A stretch of DNA of 64,000 nt from Magnetospirillum sp. SS-4 (GCF_902729425.1 NZ_CACVCH010000042.1:1-64000); one strand, 5' to 3'; positions 28,101-39,241 are shown, numbered from the stretch's first letter. Notes: generated from the letters alone by a model not told the origin. Made by a program: numbers and translations.

Positions 28101-28478
28101 CAGCTGATCCAGATTGGCCGACATGGCGTCTCGATGCTGGGCCAGTTCCCGGCGCGCGGTCTCGCTGACATCTTGTTCGTCCAGATCGTCGAAGGCGCGC
28201 CCCAGCACCGCCAACTGGTCGTTGATGACCTCGCGCTTGCGGCGGAGTTCGAACTGGCCGGCGGCGGTGGACAGGCTGAGGCCGCTTTCCGACAGGGCCT
28301 CGCTGCGCTGGACCAGACGGGCGACGACGACCAGCCGGCCCATCTGGGTATCGGCGATGTGGCTGAACCCCTGTTCGAAGCGCTGGGCGCCGACCAGGGC
28401 CACCAGGGCGGCGGCGACCGTCATGGCGACGACCGTCAGCAGTCCCAGGGTCAGGCGAGAGGCGAAACCGAACCGCAT
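25062..28478 (-). CDS. hybrid sensor histidine kinase (TM-HAMP-HisKA-HATPase-REC-REC-Hpt)
   Basis: 1138 residues. Two transmembrane helices (about 10-31 and 286-308) flank a 250-residue helical periplasmic domain; a HAMP region follows (about 310-362). HisKA with phospho-His385 in [11 protein letters not shown]; HATPase with N box [16 protein letters not shown] and GGTGLGLSI. First receiver with Asp676 ([11 protein letters not shown]), second with Asp828 ([11 protein letters not shown]), and a C-terminal Hpt with His978 ([12 protein letters not shown]). An extra Ala-rich helical tail of about 100 residues follows. It starts 24 bases after a periplasmic binding protein gene, so that protein may present the ligand. 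Confidence 0.95.
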   Translation of the reverse strand: MRFGFASRLTLGLLTVVAMTVAAALVALVGAQRFEQGFSHIADTQMGRLVVVARLVQRSEALSESGLSLSTAAGQFELRRKREVINDQLAVLGRAFDDLDEQDVSETARRELAQHRDAMSANLDQLVTVVGQRIEIEEAMAGATRRLDVFSQTIGRMGGETGDGVPWALERGITLMSRALSITREHELDLVEQEAVKVLESAAGTALPPRIRQAAADLRRMAEGEGSIFDLRRRWLGVDGRVKGLLRRNDNLMSRFSLSAANLFAELERETSADRESFSRFIARDTALLYAVMGAAILVGLLVVLYVNRRVVRRLLRLQEAMGSHARGIAVPIPAEGRDEITDMAHSLGYFVEAIRQREEALSLARDEADRANQAKSAFLANMSHEIRTPMNAIIGLSGLVLRTGLDARQRDYLVKIQNASQTLLGIINDILDFSKIEAGRLEFEEIEFSITDVLDDVAALITRRAEEKGLEIVFATSGDLPQRVIGDPLRLSQVMTNLCTNAIKFTHVGEVVVRVALEAIVDGKARLLFSVRDTGIGLTGEQAARLFEPFSQADASTTRQFGGTGLGLSICRRLVELMGGRIWVTSEHGKGSTFSFTALLDIPAGSAAAPPRWQDLRGARVMVADDNATTRAVLGEMLRSLECQVSEAEDGQAAIAEIMRADAAGEPPYKVVLMDWRMPVMDGLEASKRIKDSDSLQVTPVIIMVTASDREEVMEQGGAVSAIDSLLVKPVNPSLLFDTMMTLAAGGHIPDLYAESSAVGHGPDDADLDAVNGRHVLLVEDHEINQQVAAEILGYWKVGVEVANNGEEALMALDAAGPDGYDAVLMDIQMPVMDGIEATRRIRADDRFTGLPIVAMTAHALAEERERCLAAGMNDHVAKPIEPETLLRVLSACLRDRPPARRNAAPAEPAAAAPLAEALPAALPGIDTQAGLARVMGNAGLYRKLLLDFRQRYGGGALRMDEAMRAGRWDEAAALAHTVKGVAGNIGAQALYECSRVLEMALKMEKRDEAIQAKEGFLAELSRVVDGLGELETASAASSPAPASAATDAGLIADGLRQLAELLSRNDLGAMDKGQEVAAMLAGDDAAAFAGVKADIDGLNFDAAARALRDLPLFKAAAGGGGDQDGESSSAGVADAM

Positions 28479-28502
28479 GGTGATTGTTCCCCCCGGACGG
28501 CG

Positions 28503-29531
28503 TCAGCGGAACGGCGGCGACCACAGGACGCCGCCATTGCCGGACAGGGCGTTCTGGCCGCGCTCGATTCCCAGGACCTTGGTCAGGTTGCGGGCGTAAA
28601 TCTCGCCGTAATTGCCCACCTGTTCGATGACGCGCACCGCCCAGTCCTTCTCCAGGCCCAGTCGCGCCCCCGTGTCGCCCTCCAGCCCCAGCAACCGGCG
28701 GACCTCGGGATCGGAGCTGTTGAGGTGGCCGCGCACGTTGACCGAGGTGATCCCCAGTTCCTCGGCGGCGATGGTGGCGAGCACGGTCCAGCGGACCACG
28801 TCCTCCCACTGGCGGTCATCCTTCAGGACCACCGGCGACAGCGGCTCGCGGGTGACGCGCTCGGGCAGGAAGACGTATTCGGCCGGGTTGGGGGCCAGTT
28901 GCTGGCGCAGCGAGGCCAGGATGATTCCGTCGGTGCTGACCGCCTCGCACTGGCGGTCGAAGAAGGCGGCGAACGATCCCTGGATCGAGGAATATTCCTG
29001 GATCTTGAGCCCGAGATTCCTTGCCTTGTCGACCCGCTTCAACCCTCCCACCGAGGTGGCGTGGTTGACCACGCACACCCGGCGGCCCTTCAACTGGTCC
29101 AGGCCGCCGATGCCGCTGTTGCGCTGCACCAGGAAGCCCTGGCCGTCCATCAGGACGGTGGCGGGAAAGGCCAGCCCGCCCAGGTCGCGCTCCAGGGTCC
29201 AGGTCGACGCCTCGGACAGGAGGTCCACCGCCTTCTGGCGCAGGGCGTCGAAACGGTCGACGCTTGAAACCGAGATGAAATCGACCGCGCGGGCGTTGCC
29301 CAGGGTGGCGGCGGCGAAGGCGCGGCAGAAATCGGTGTAGAATCCGGCCCATTGGCCGTTCTCGTTCATGGCGGTCAACGCCGGGCCGTATTCATTGACG
29401 CCGCAACGGACCACCCCCCGCGCCTTGATCTCGTCCAGGGTTCCGGCGGCGGCCCGGTCCGGGGCGGCGGTCAGCCCCAGGATCAAGCCGACGACGGCAA
29501 GCGCCCATATCCACCGATTTCCCCTCAGCAT
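28503..29531 (-). CDS. family 3 periplasmic solute-binding protein
   Basis: 342 residues with a signal peptide (hydrophobic 8-22, likely cleavage near AAA-G) and the amino-acid-type SBP family 3 pattern: DEIKARGVVRCGVNEYGPALT, GQWAGFYTDFCRAFAAA, VDFISVSSVDRFDALRQKAVDLLSEAST, then the second lobe LKGRRVCVVNHATS. It resembles glutamate/general amino-acid binding proteins. No permease or ATPase gene is adjacent; the next gene, 24 bases on, is a hybrid histidine kinase. A sensory rather than transport role is therefore likely (inference). ATG 29531 has GAGGAG about nine bases upstream. Confidence 0.85.
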   Translation of the reverse strand: MLRGNRWIWALAVVGLILGLTAAPDRAAAGTLDEIKARGVVRCGVNEYGPALTAMNENGQWAGFYTDFCRAFAAATLGNARAVDFISVSSVDRFDALRQKAVDLLSEASTWTLERDLGGLAFPATVLMDGQGFLVQRNSGIGGLDQLKGRRVCVVNHATSVGGLKRVDKARNLGLKIQEYSSIQGSFAAFFDRQCEAVSTDGIILASLRQQLAPNPAEYVFLPERVTREPLSPVVLKDDRQWEDVVRWTVLATIAAEELGITSVNVRGHLNSSDPEVRRLLGLEGDTGARLGLEKDWAVRVIEQVGNYGEIYARNLTKVLGIERGQNALSGNGGVLWSPPFR

Positions 29532-29706
29532 TCGTCCGGCTCCTCTGTTCCGCATTGGATTTCGACACGGTCGCGGCCATTTCCCGGCAGACCTCGGAAC
29601 CGGACATGGCGAAGAACGGAGACTCCAGGTCCGACAGCGGTTCCGCCAGCGTCCGGATATCGCTGGCCGAGCCGTCAACGATCAGCATGCCGGTTCGCCG
29701 CGTCAT
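29532..29706 (-). pseudogene. truncated receiver-domain fragment
   Basis: Upstream of the binding-protein gene, an ATG at 29706 opens a frame whose first 40 residues resemble the start of a receiver domain: MLIVDGSASDIRTLAEPL, then ESPFFAMSGSEVCREMA. The same layout is seen in the intact receiver at 29901 (MLIVDDEPANIQIL, then RFARSGEQALKLA). The second acidic residue of the DD pair is Gly, and the phospho-acceptor half of the domain is missing: the frame runs into the next gene without any DxxMP motif. It is probably a decayed or truncated receiver gene, less likely a short real protein. Confidence 0.4.
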
Positions 29707-29900
29707 CCCCGCCTTGGCCGCATGTTCGAAAACATCTGTTCCGCAGGATAGCCCTCAACGATATAAAGCCAAATGACTTCTTCCTCGTTCCAGGAATATT
29801 CCGGCATGGGCGATGCGTTCGATTGGCCGGGGGGGGATTGTCCGGAGTCGTCCGGAATGCCGGCCGACAACGACCTGCCGGCGGGTGGGGGAGGGCGACA
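29707..29900. other. divergent intergenic region of the signalling cluster
   Basis: Between the receiver fragment on the minus strand and the receiver gene on the plus strand. It holds a short AT-richer stretch (about 29750-29790) suitable for promoters, but I could not find a convincing -35/-10 pair. GGGAGGG near 29890 is the ribosome site of the next gene. Confidence 0.4.
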
Positions 29901-30290
29901 ATGACTGATCCGATTCAAATGCTGATCGTCGACGACGAACCGGCCAATATCCAGATCCTGCATGCGGCCGTCGGCGGCCTGGGTCCGGTTCGCTTCGCCC
30001 GTTCGGGAGAGCAGGCGCTGAAACTGGCCCGGGATGCCCCGCCGGATGTCGTCCTGCTGGACGTGGTGATGCCGGAACAGGACGGATTCCAGGTCACCCG
30101 GGCGCTGCGGAGCGATCCGCTGACCGCCAAGGTGATGGTGATGCTGGTTTCGGCCACCTGCGGCGACGCCGACGTCGACCGCGGCCTGGAATGCGGCGCA
30201 GACGATTTTCTTGCCAAGCCGGCTCCGCCGGCCCTGGTGCGGCAGCGTGTCCGGCTGCTGGCGGAACTGGCGTGGCGGCGGCGGGAATAG
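29901..30290 (+). CDS. single-domain response regulator
   Basis: 129 residues, one receiver domain: MLIVDDEPANIQIL with the acidic pair, Asp54 in VLLDVVMPEQDGF as phospho-acceptor, a Ser in LVSAT and Lys in LAKPAPP. No output domain. It lies nine bases before the receiver-PP2C gene and divergent from the hybrid kinase operon, so it may shuttle phosphate from the Hpt domain of that kinase (inference). ATG 29901 is preceded by GGGAGGG. Confidence 0.9.
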   Translation: MTDPIQMLIVDDEPANIQILHAAVGGLGPVRFARSGEQALKLARDAPPDVVLLDVVMPEQDGFQVTRALRSDPLTAKVMVMLVSATCGDADVDRGLECGADDFLAKPAPPALVRQRVRLLAELAWRRRE

Positions 30291-30299
30291 GGCGGCTTC

Positions 30300-31535
30300 A
30301 TGGAAACGGCGAGGGACAACGACAAGGCGCTGATCCTGGTGGTGGACGACGATCCCGCCAACATCCTGATTCTGTCCGGGACGCTGCGGCCCGAACACGA
30401 CGTGACCTTCGCCACCGACGCCGCCAAGGCCCTCGACCTTGCCGCGGCGTCCCTGCCGCACCTTATCCTGCTCGATGTCATGATGCCCGGCATGGACGGC
30501 TACGAAGTGTGCCGGCGCCTGAAGGCGGACCCGCTGACCGCGGATATTCCCGTCATCTTCATCACCAGCCTGGAGGACAAGGAATCCGAGGTTCGCGGCC
30601 TGGAATGCGGGGCGGTGGACTACATCCCAAAGCCGTTCAATCCGCCGGTGGTGCGGGTGCGGGTCCGCAATCATCTGGAGGTGGTGCGTGCCCGCACCCG
30701 CCTGCGCCGCATCAACCAGGACCTGGAGGAAGCCAGCCGCATGGTGGCTTCCGGCATCCGCTACGCCAGCCGCATCCAGGGCGCGCTGTTGCCGGACATG
30801 GAGCGGGTGCGCGCCCACATGGCCGAGGTCGTGGCGCTATGGCGGCCGTTCGACGTGGTCGGCGGCGATTTCTATTGGGCGGACAGCGATGGCCGGACCA
30901 GCGTTTTCGCCTTGATCGACTGCACCGGGCACGGCGTTCCCGGCGCCTTCATGGCGGTGGTGGCCGCCGCCAGCCTGTCGCAGGTGCTGCGCGACCATCG
31001 CCATGCCGGACCGGCGGCGATCCTGGCGGAACTCAACCGCGCCTTTCGCGACCTCTTGCGGCAGGAACCCCGTTCGCAGGCGTGCGACGACGGCTTCGAC
31101 GCCGCCGTCTGCGTCGTCGACACGGCGGCGGGGACGCTGAGCTTCGCCGGCGCCAACATGCATGTCCTGGTCGGCGGCGACGGCGGGGTGGAGTTGGTGC
31201 GCGGCGACCGCATCGGATTGGGATACGGCGATTCGCCGGTCCAGGTCGGCCTGTCGACCCGAACCATTCCGCTGCGGCCGGGTGGGGCGTTCTATCTCTA
31301 TACCGACGGCGTCACCGACAACATGGGCGGCGACGGCGTCCGGCGGCAGCTGTTCGGCTGGCGGCGGCTGGCGGCGGAGCTGGAACGGAGTCGCGCCCTT
31401 TCCCTGCCGGAGCAGATCCGGTGTCTGGAAGACCGCCTGGAGCAATGGCGGGGCGACGAACCGCAACGCGACGACATGACCTTGCTGGCGTTCCGACCCC
31501 TTTCCCGCCCGTCTCCGCCGGGAGGGACGCCGTAG
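30300..31535 (+). CDS. receiver-PP2C (SpoIIE/RsbU-type) phosphatase
   Basis: 411 residues: an N-terminal receiver (ILVVDDDPANILIL, phospho-acceptor Asp59 in LLDVMMPGMDGYE), a short coiled-coil linker (about 125-160), and a PP2C phosphatase with ASRIQGALLPD, VVGGDFYW (D190), IDCTGHGVPGAFMA (D207), YTDGVTDNMGG and RDDMTLLAF. Such proteins dephosphorylate STAS anti-sigma antagonists when the receiver is phosphorylated. The nearest STAS gene in the window is the one leading mlaE, about 9 kb away; whether it is the target is unknown. It is convergent with guaB. Confidence 0.92.
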   Translation: METARDNDKALILVVDDDPANILILSGTLRPEHDVTFATDAAKALDLAAASLPHLILLDVMMPGMDGYEVCRRLKADPLTADIPVIFITSLEDKESEVRGLECGAVDYIPKPFNPPVVRVRVRNHLEVVRARTRLRRINQDLEEASRMVASGIRYASRIQGALLPDMERVRAHMAEVVALWRPFDVVGGDFYWADSDGRTSVFALIDCTGHGVPGAFMAVVAAASLSQVLRDHRHAGPAAILAELNRAFRDLLRQEPRSQACDDGFDAAVCVVDTAAGTLSFAGANMHVLVGGDGGVELVRGDRIGLGYGDSPVQVGLSTRTIPLRPGGAFYLYTDGVTDNMGGDGVRRQLFGWRRLAAELERSRALSLPEQIRCLEDRLEQWRGDEPQRDDMTLLAFRPLSRPSPPGGTP

Positions 31536-31552
31536 CCGCCAAGACGCCGGAA

Positions 31553-35003
<3,451 letters not shown>

Positions 35004-35090
35004 GGCGGCGATATCGGGGGGTGGCGGGGACGACGGGCGACCTAGTTATATTATCGTTCGGTGAATAGGAATTCCTCTTGCGTCGCGGGA

Positions 35091-35112
35091 TATCCACGAT
35101 TCCTGTGGATAA
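35091..35112. promoter_or_regulatory. DnaA box within an inverted repeat
   Basis: TGTGGATAA at 35104-35112 is an exact match, on the minus strand, to the DnaA box TTATCCACA. It is half of a perfect inverted repeat: TATCCAC (35091-35097) and GTGGATA (35105-35111) separated by seven bases. A weaker GTGGATT follows near 35158. Confidence 0.55.
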
Positions 35113-35191
35113 GTCTGTTGGCAAGATTGGGGGAGTCGGGGTTTCCCCAAGGCTCTCCGTGGATTTGAGCGGATTGCCCATATTTTGAGCA

Positions 35192-35209
35192 TCAATGTAA
35201 TATCATTGA
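35192..35209. repeat. 18-bp palindrome TCAATG-N6-CATTGA
   Basis: Perfect 6-bp arms flank an AT-only spacer (taatat). The form is that of an operator for a dimeric regulator, about 190 bp upstream of uvrC; no known binding motif is matched with confidence. Confidence 0.4.
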
Positions 35210-35423
35210 ATATCAGTGCATTAGCTTATGTCAAGTGTAAACGATTGGTAACCGCGGCCAATTTTGTCTGGACAAGCGGACATCTTGAAGTGTAGCTCGC
35301 CTGCCTCGGCGGCCTGTGTAAAACTTGCGTATGCGGTGAATTTCCGGGGCCATCCCAGGCGCAGCAAAGGCCGTTGCGGAATCGTTTCGAAAGCGTCCGG
35401 CCGATTGTCGCCATCGGCGGGAC

Positions 35424-36176
35424 CTACTCGTCCGGGGGACGATCTCCGGTTGCCCAGCAAAGATGCTGTCCGCCGTCCAGGGCGATCATCTGGCCGGTCA
35501 GCGAGGGCGTCGCCAGCAGGAACCGGATGGTCCGGCAGATCTCGTCGGGCGAGGTGCCTCGGGTCAATGGCAGGCTGGCCGCCTGGGCGGCGAACTGCCC
35601 TTCGCTCTGACGGGCGCTGGGCAGGGCCGGACCCGGGCCGATGGCGACGACGCGGATGCGCGGCGCCAGCGCCAGCGCCAGGGTCTGGGTCAGGGTCCAC
35701 AGCCCCGCCTTGGATAGGGTGTAGGTGGTGAAATGGGGGGTCAGGTTCCACACCCGCTGGTCCAGCAGGTTGATCGCCACCCCCTCGGCGGCTTCGGGCA
35801 ACTGGCGGGCGAAGGCCTGGATCAGGACGAAGGGGGCGCGAAGATTGACCTCCATGTGCAGGTCCCACGACGCCCGGGTGGCGCCCAGCGCGTCGTCCCG
35901 CTCGAAGGTCGAGGCGTTGTTGACCAGCACCCCCAGCGGCCCCAGGGCCATGGTGGCGGCGGGAACCAGGGCGGCGACCTCGTCCTCGCGGGTAAGGTCG
36001 GCCCGCAACGCCACCGCCCGGCCGCCCCGGGCGGTGATCTCGTCCACCACCTGGCGGGCGGCGTTGGCCGAGCGGGAGTAATGAATCGCGACGGGGTAGC
36101 CGGCCTCGGCCAGGTCGAGCGCCACGGCGCGGCCGATGCGCCGGGCGGCGCCGGTGACCAGGGCGGCCAGCGGCAT
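35424..36176 (-). CDS. SDR oxidoreductase, pteridine-reductase/FolM-like
   Basis: 250-residue short-chain dehydrogenase. Cofactor motif TGAARRIGRAVA with an Arg pair typical of NADPH use, NNAS (about 85-88), and catalytic Tyr/Lys in FTTYTLSKAGLW. The INLLDQRVWNLTPHF block before the Tyr is characteristic of pteridine reductase and dihydromonapterin reductase (FolM) proteins, so reduction of a dihydropterin to tetrahydropterin is the likely reaction. The usual catalytic Ser before YxxxK is replaced in this block, as in pteridine reductases. Its ATG overlaps the stop of the kinase-like gene (TGATG). Confidence 0.85.
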   Translation of the reverse strand: MPLAALVTGAARRIGRAVALDLAEAGYPVAIHYSRSANAARQVVDEITARGGRAVALRADLTREDEVAALVPAATMALGPLGVLVNNASTFERDDALGATRASWDLHMEVNLRAPFVLIQAFARQLPEAAEGVAINLLDQRVWNLTPHFTTYTLSKAGLWTLTQTLALALAPRIRVVAIGPGPALPSARQSEGQFAAQAASLPLTRGTSPDEICRTIRFLLATPSLTGQMIALDGGQHLCWATGDRPPDE

Positions 36177-37075
36177 CAGGACTCGACAGGGGTGGGGGGG
36201 GCGGAAACCCGGCGACGCGGCTGAATGATGCGAACCACCGGCTTTGGCGTCACCGGACGGGGCGGCGGCACCTTTTCCAGGGCGTTCAGCACCTCGCCGG
36301 CATGGGCCGGGCGCCGGGCCGGATCGGGATCGGTGCAGGCGCGGACCAGGTCGATCAGGATGGGCGGCGCCTCACCGCTCAATTCCGCCGCGCCGGCGGC
36401 AAGATCGGGCAGCGTCCCGGTCAGGACGCGGTAGGCCAGCACCCCCAGCGAGAACACGTCGGCGCGGGGGGTGACGGCGGTGGCGTTGTCGCGTTGTTCG
36501 GGCGCGGTGTATTCGATGCCGCCCATCCAGTGGTCGGGCATGGGCAGGTTGCGTTCCGGCAGCTTGACCATGCTGAAGTCGCACAGCTTCAGCGCCCCGT
36601 TCTGGGGGGCGGACAGCAGGATGTTGGATGGCTTGATGAAGCGGTGAACCAGGTTGCGCCGGTGCAGTGCCAGAGTCGCCGAGCTGATCTGCTTCAGCGC
36701 CACCATGGCGCGGGGCGCCGGCATGCGGCGCGGCCGGTCGCGTTCGTCGGCGGCGGCGGGGTCGTCCTTGCCGATCTCGAACGGCAGATGGGCGGCCATG
36801 TAGGGCATGACGAAATAGGGGCGGCCGTCGCCCAGTTGCTCCATCACCTTGATGCCGACGATGTAGGGATGGTCGAAGCCGGCCAGGGTGCGGGCCTCGG
36901 TGACGAAGCGGGTCAGTTGCTGCGCCGGGCTGAGGGCGCCGTCGTCGCCGGGTTTGGGGTCGAACAGCTTGATGGCGACCGGCACCTGCAAGTCGGGGTC
37001 GTGGCAGAGAAATATCCGGGCATAGCCCGATGTCAGGACCGCCTTGTGAACGACGTATTTTCCGATGCGTTCCAT
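36176..37075 (-). CDS. Ser/Thr protein kinase-like protein lacking the catalytic Asp (candidate pseudokinase)
   Basis: 299 residues with a Hanks-type kinase fold. Kept: VAIK with Lys36, alpha-C Glu60, KPSNILL with Lys148 and Asn151, YTAPEQ (APE motif), and DVFSLGVLAYRVLTG (subdomain IX). Altered: the glycine loop is degenerate (LTSGYARIF), the HRD catalytic loop reads HRF (Phe146 replaces the catalytic Asp, codon TTC), and DFG reads DFS. A proline/arginine-rich C-terminal tail (about 265-299) follows. It may bind ATP without transferring phosphate. It is translationally coupled to the SDR gene. Confidence 0.85.
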   Translation of the reverse strand: MERIGKYVVHKAVLTSGYARIFLCHDPDLQVPVAIKLFDPKPGDDGALSPAQQLTRFVTEARTLAGFDHPYIVGIKVMEQLGDGRPYFVMPYMAAHLPFEIGKDDPAAADERDRPRRMPAPRAMVALKQISSATLALHRRNLVHRFIKPSNILLSAPQNGALKLCDFSMVKLPERNLPMPDHWMGGIEYTAPEQRDNATAVTPRADVFSLGVLAYRVLTGTLPDLAAGAAELSGEAPPILIDLVRACTDPDPARRPAHAGEVLNALEKVPPPRPVTPKPVVRIIQPRRRVSAPPTPVES

Positions 37076-37281
37076 GAGTTCCCGCCCCGCCTCGATTCTG
37101 GAGTCAGTCTAGTGTCCCGATTCGGAAGTTCGCAACTTGATTTGTGGTCCAGGGCGTTGGGGTTCCCATTATCGCCGGATGAACAATCACAGACTTGCCA
37201 GTCCAGGGCAAGTTCCGGCTGGCGGCACGCATGCCGTTTATGGCGTAGGGGGGCATCACGCCGTACCGGGGCACGACGAGA
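37076..37281. other. intergenic region upstream of the kinase-like gene
   Basis: About 205 bp without a gene. It contains AAGTT-cgc-AACTT (37126-37138), about 50 bp upstream of the kinase-like ATG, and an ACTTGCC/GGCAAGT hairpin with a 7-base loop (37193-37213). Either could be regulatory; I recognise no known operator. Confidence 0.35.
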
Positions 37282-37313
37282 AACGCCCTTCCGGAGACGG
37301 CCGGAAGGGCGTT
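37282..37313 (-). terminator. intrinsic terminator after nfuA
   Basis: Perfect 13-bp stem (37282-37294 with 37301-37313, loop 6) starting 25 bases after the nfuA stop. On the minus strand it is followed by TTTCTCGT, a short T-rich run, which makes a good factor-independent terminator. Confidence 0.75.
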
Positions 37314-37337
37314 CGGGACGAAACGAGGGGGTGCCGG

Positions 37338-37886
37338 TCAGTCGACGGCCTGAACCGCCATCACTTCGGGAACGTAGTATTTCAGCATGTTCTCGATGCC
37401 GTGCTTCAGCGTGGCGCTGGAACTGGGGCAGCCGGAACAGGCGCCCTGGAGGTGGAGGTAGACGATGCCGTCCTCGAAGGCGCGGAAGATGATGTCGCCG
37501 CCGTCCTGGGCGACGGCGGGGCGGACGCGGGTGTCCAGCAATTCCTTGATCTGCATGACGATGCCGTCGTCGTCGACGCCGCTGGCGGCATCCTCGGCGC
37601 CCTCGTTGATCACGGGCTGGCCCGACGAGAAATGTTCCATGATGGCGGCCAGGATCTGGGGCTTGACCACCTGCCAGTCGGCGGAATCGGCCTTGGCGAC
37701 GGTGATGAAGTCGGTTCCCAGGAACACGCTGGACACGCCGTCGACCGCAAACAGCCGGGTGGCCAGGGGCGACCGGTCGGCGCGGGAGGAATCGGCGAAA
37801 TCGGCGGTGCCCTGTCCCATGACCACGGTTCCCGGCAGGAACTTGAGGGTGGCGGGGTTGGGCGTGGGTTCGGTCTGGATGAACAT
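37338..37886 (-). CDS. nfuA: NfuA-type iron-sulfur cluster carrier
   Basis: 182 residues: Nfu N-terminal domain (FIQTEPTPNPATLKFLPG, about 1-90) and a NifU-like C-domain (about 108-178) with the cluster-binding CxxC in GACSGCPSSS (Cys150, Cys153). It carries [4Fe-4S] clusters to apo-enzymes and may help supply nitrogenase or the radical-SAM QueE, though nothing in the context shows this. Monocistronic with its own terminator; divergence from neighbours is not shared. Confidence 0.95.
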   Translation of the reverse strand: MFIQTEPTPNPATLKFLPGTVVMGQGTADFADSSRADRSPLATRLFAVDGVSSVFLGTDFITVAKADSADWQVVKPQILAAIMEHFSSGQPVINEGAEDAASGVDDDGIVMQIKELLDTRVRPAVAQDGGDIIFRAFEDGIVYLHLQGACSGCPSSSATLKHGIENMLKYYVPEVMAVQAVD

Positions 37887-37994
37887 GGTGGTCCTTATGC
37901 TCGGCGCTGAACTGCCTTGATTAAATGGCGTTCCCCCCCCCGCGAGTCAAGGAGGAGGGACGAGCACGCCGCACAATGGGGCGGACCTGACATC

Positions 37995-38462
37995 TCAGGT
38001 GATCTGGTCGATCTGCTCGTCGGTCAGGTTGCCCGGCACGATGGTGACGGGAATGCGGAGCTTGCCCATGTACTTGCCGGTCAGCGCGGTGACCAGCGGC
38101 CCCGGTCCCTTCGAACCGGGATCGGCGGCCAGCACCAGCACCGAGATCGACGGTTCCTCGGCGATCACCGCCAGCAACTCCTCGCGGGGTTCGCCTTCGC
38201 GCACATGCAGGACCGGCAGGTGGCCGGACACCGCGTTGACGTCGCCGGCCAGGCGGTTCAGCAGGGTCTCGGCCTCCTGACGCGCCTCTTCGCGCATCAG
38301 GTTGCCGATGGAGGCGAAGTGCTGGTACTCGGCCGGCTCGATGACGCGCAGCAGCGCCACCTGACCGTCGGAGGCCCTGGCCCTGCGGCAGGCGAAACGC
38401 AACGCGGCCCGTAATTCCGGGGAATTGTCGACCACGACCAGGAAGACGCGGCTGGACGGCAT
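37995..38462 (-). CDS. universal stress protein, UspA family
   Basis: 155 residues with the Usp fold: RVFLVVVDNSPELRAALRFACRRA at the start, VALLRVIEP, and a C-terminal strand IPVTIVPGN. The ATP-binding G-x2-G-x9-G(S/T) motif is incomplete: LAADPGSKGPGPLVTALTGKYMG has a different glycine spacing, so nucleotide binding is uncertain. ATG 38462 is chosen for its GAGGAGG upstream. It follows the TIGR02186 gene by 11 bases and probably belongs to the TauE operon. Confidence 0.85.
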   Translation of the reverse strand: MPSSRVFLVVVDNSPELRAALRFACRRARASDGQVALLRVIEPAEYQHFASIGNLMREEARQEAETLLNRLAGDVNAVSGHLPVLHVREGEPREELLAVIAEEPSISVLVLAADPGSKGPGPLVTALTGKYMGKLRIPVTIVPGNLTDEQIDQIT

Positions 38463-38473
38463 GGAAAACCTCC

Positions 38474-39241
38474 TCAGGCCTTCTTGAACGCGACGGCGGC
38501 CAGCCAACCGGCGGCCGCGGCCAACAGGATGGCGATGATACCGTAAGCTGCGGCCTGCTGGTGGGCGAAATCGTATAAGTCGGCGCCGACGCCGATCTTG
38601 CTGACCACCAGCGGCGTGGTCTGGGCGCTGACCACCTGGCCGTCCACCAGCAGGTAGACCTCGACCATGTAGGTCCCCACCGGCACGTTGGCGGGAAAAT
38701 GGACGTCGGTGCGGAACAGGCGCTGGCTCAGCATGCCGATCCTGAGGGTCTCGGTCCCGTACAGGCCGCGCTTCTGGTTGAGGCGGAACAACGCCTTGCG
38801 GTATTCGGCCAGGTCGGCGTCGGCATCCTTGACCCGGATGTCGAGCTTCAGATGGTCGAGGCCGATCTGGTGGCGGTCCAGCACCGATTTCGGCGCCACC
38901 TGATCCAGCGGCCGGGTCGAGGCCACCCGGTAGAACGACGGGGCCGAATCCACCTTGGCGATGCCGGAATTGATCCAGATGCCGCCGGTCCGCGCCTTGC
39001 GCCGCAGAACCTCGGCCCGGTTGGGACCGCGCACCACCACCACCACGTCGCCGGCATTGACGCCGCCGGTCTCCTCGATGGCGCCGAACAGCAGGACGTC
39101 GGTGCCGGCGAAACCGGTGGTGATGGCCACCAGATGCTTGGATAGGTCGGCCACCAGCGGCTCGGCGGCGCGGGAAGGTGCCGCCGCCGGCAGGACGGCC
39201 AGCAGGACGAGGAGCAGGGCAAGGGCGAAGCGGCGACGCAT
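38474..39241 (-). CDS. TIGR02186 family membrane-anchored periplasmic protein
   Basis: 255 residues: a signal peptide (about 1-25, AAAPSRAA), a large periplasmic region with ADLSKHLVAITTGFAGTDVLLFGA and VVVVRGPNRAEVLRRKAR, and a C-terminal transmembrane helix (about 232-252). This is the TIGR02186 protein regularly paired with TauE-like exporters in alphaproteobacteria; its role is unknown. Its ATG overlaps the stop of the TauE gene (TGATG), which supports a joint function in export at the inner membrane. Confidence 0.85.
   Translation of the reverse strand: MRRRFALALLLVLLAVLPAAAPSRAAEPLVADLSKHLVAITTGFAGTDVLLFGAIEETGGVNAGDVVVVVRGPNRAEVLRRKARTGGIWINSGIAKVDSAPSFYRVASTRPLDQVAPKSVLDRHQIGLDHLKLDIRVKDADADLAEYRKALFRLNQKRGLYGTETLRIGMLSQRLFRTDVHFPANVPVGTYMVEVYLLVDGQVVSAQTTPLVVSKIGVGADLYDFAHQQAAAYGIIAILLAAAAGWLAAVAFKKA

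Larger units (their letters stand above)
35004..35423. other. 420-bp intergenic region upstream of uvrC, AT-rich with repeats
   Basis: The largest gap between confident genes here, with clearly AT-richer sequence from about 35040 to 35260. It contains a perfect DnaA box, a 7-bp inverted repeat around it, a TCAATG-taatat-CATTGA palindrome (35192-35209), a TTGGGG/CCCCAA pair near 35127-35150 and a GTAA-N7-GTAAC repeat (35237-35252). No reading frame in it has a credible start or coding signature. It follows the SDR gene and precedes uvrC, both on the minus strand. Confidence 0.6.

Noticed and set aside
25545-29267. Very long open frame on the plus strand opposite the hybrid kinase
   Set aside because: It mirrors the codon structure of the kinase and binding-protein genes, is rich in Gln/His/Gly as usual for antisense GC-rich frames, and has no domain signatures.
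35040-35260. Calling the spacer oriC outright
   Set aside because: Only one perfect DnaA box, no DnaA/hemE/parAB genes nearby in the window, and skew cannot be computed here; kept as a hypothesis only.
35004-35423. Small ORFs or a tRNA in the spacer upstream of uvrC
   Set aside because: No cloverleaf could be drawn, and the short frames have no credible ribosome site or coding bias.
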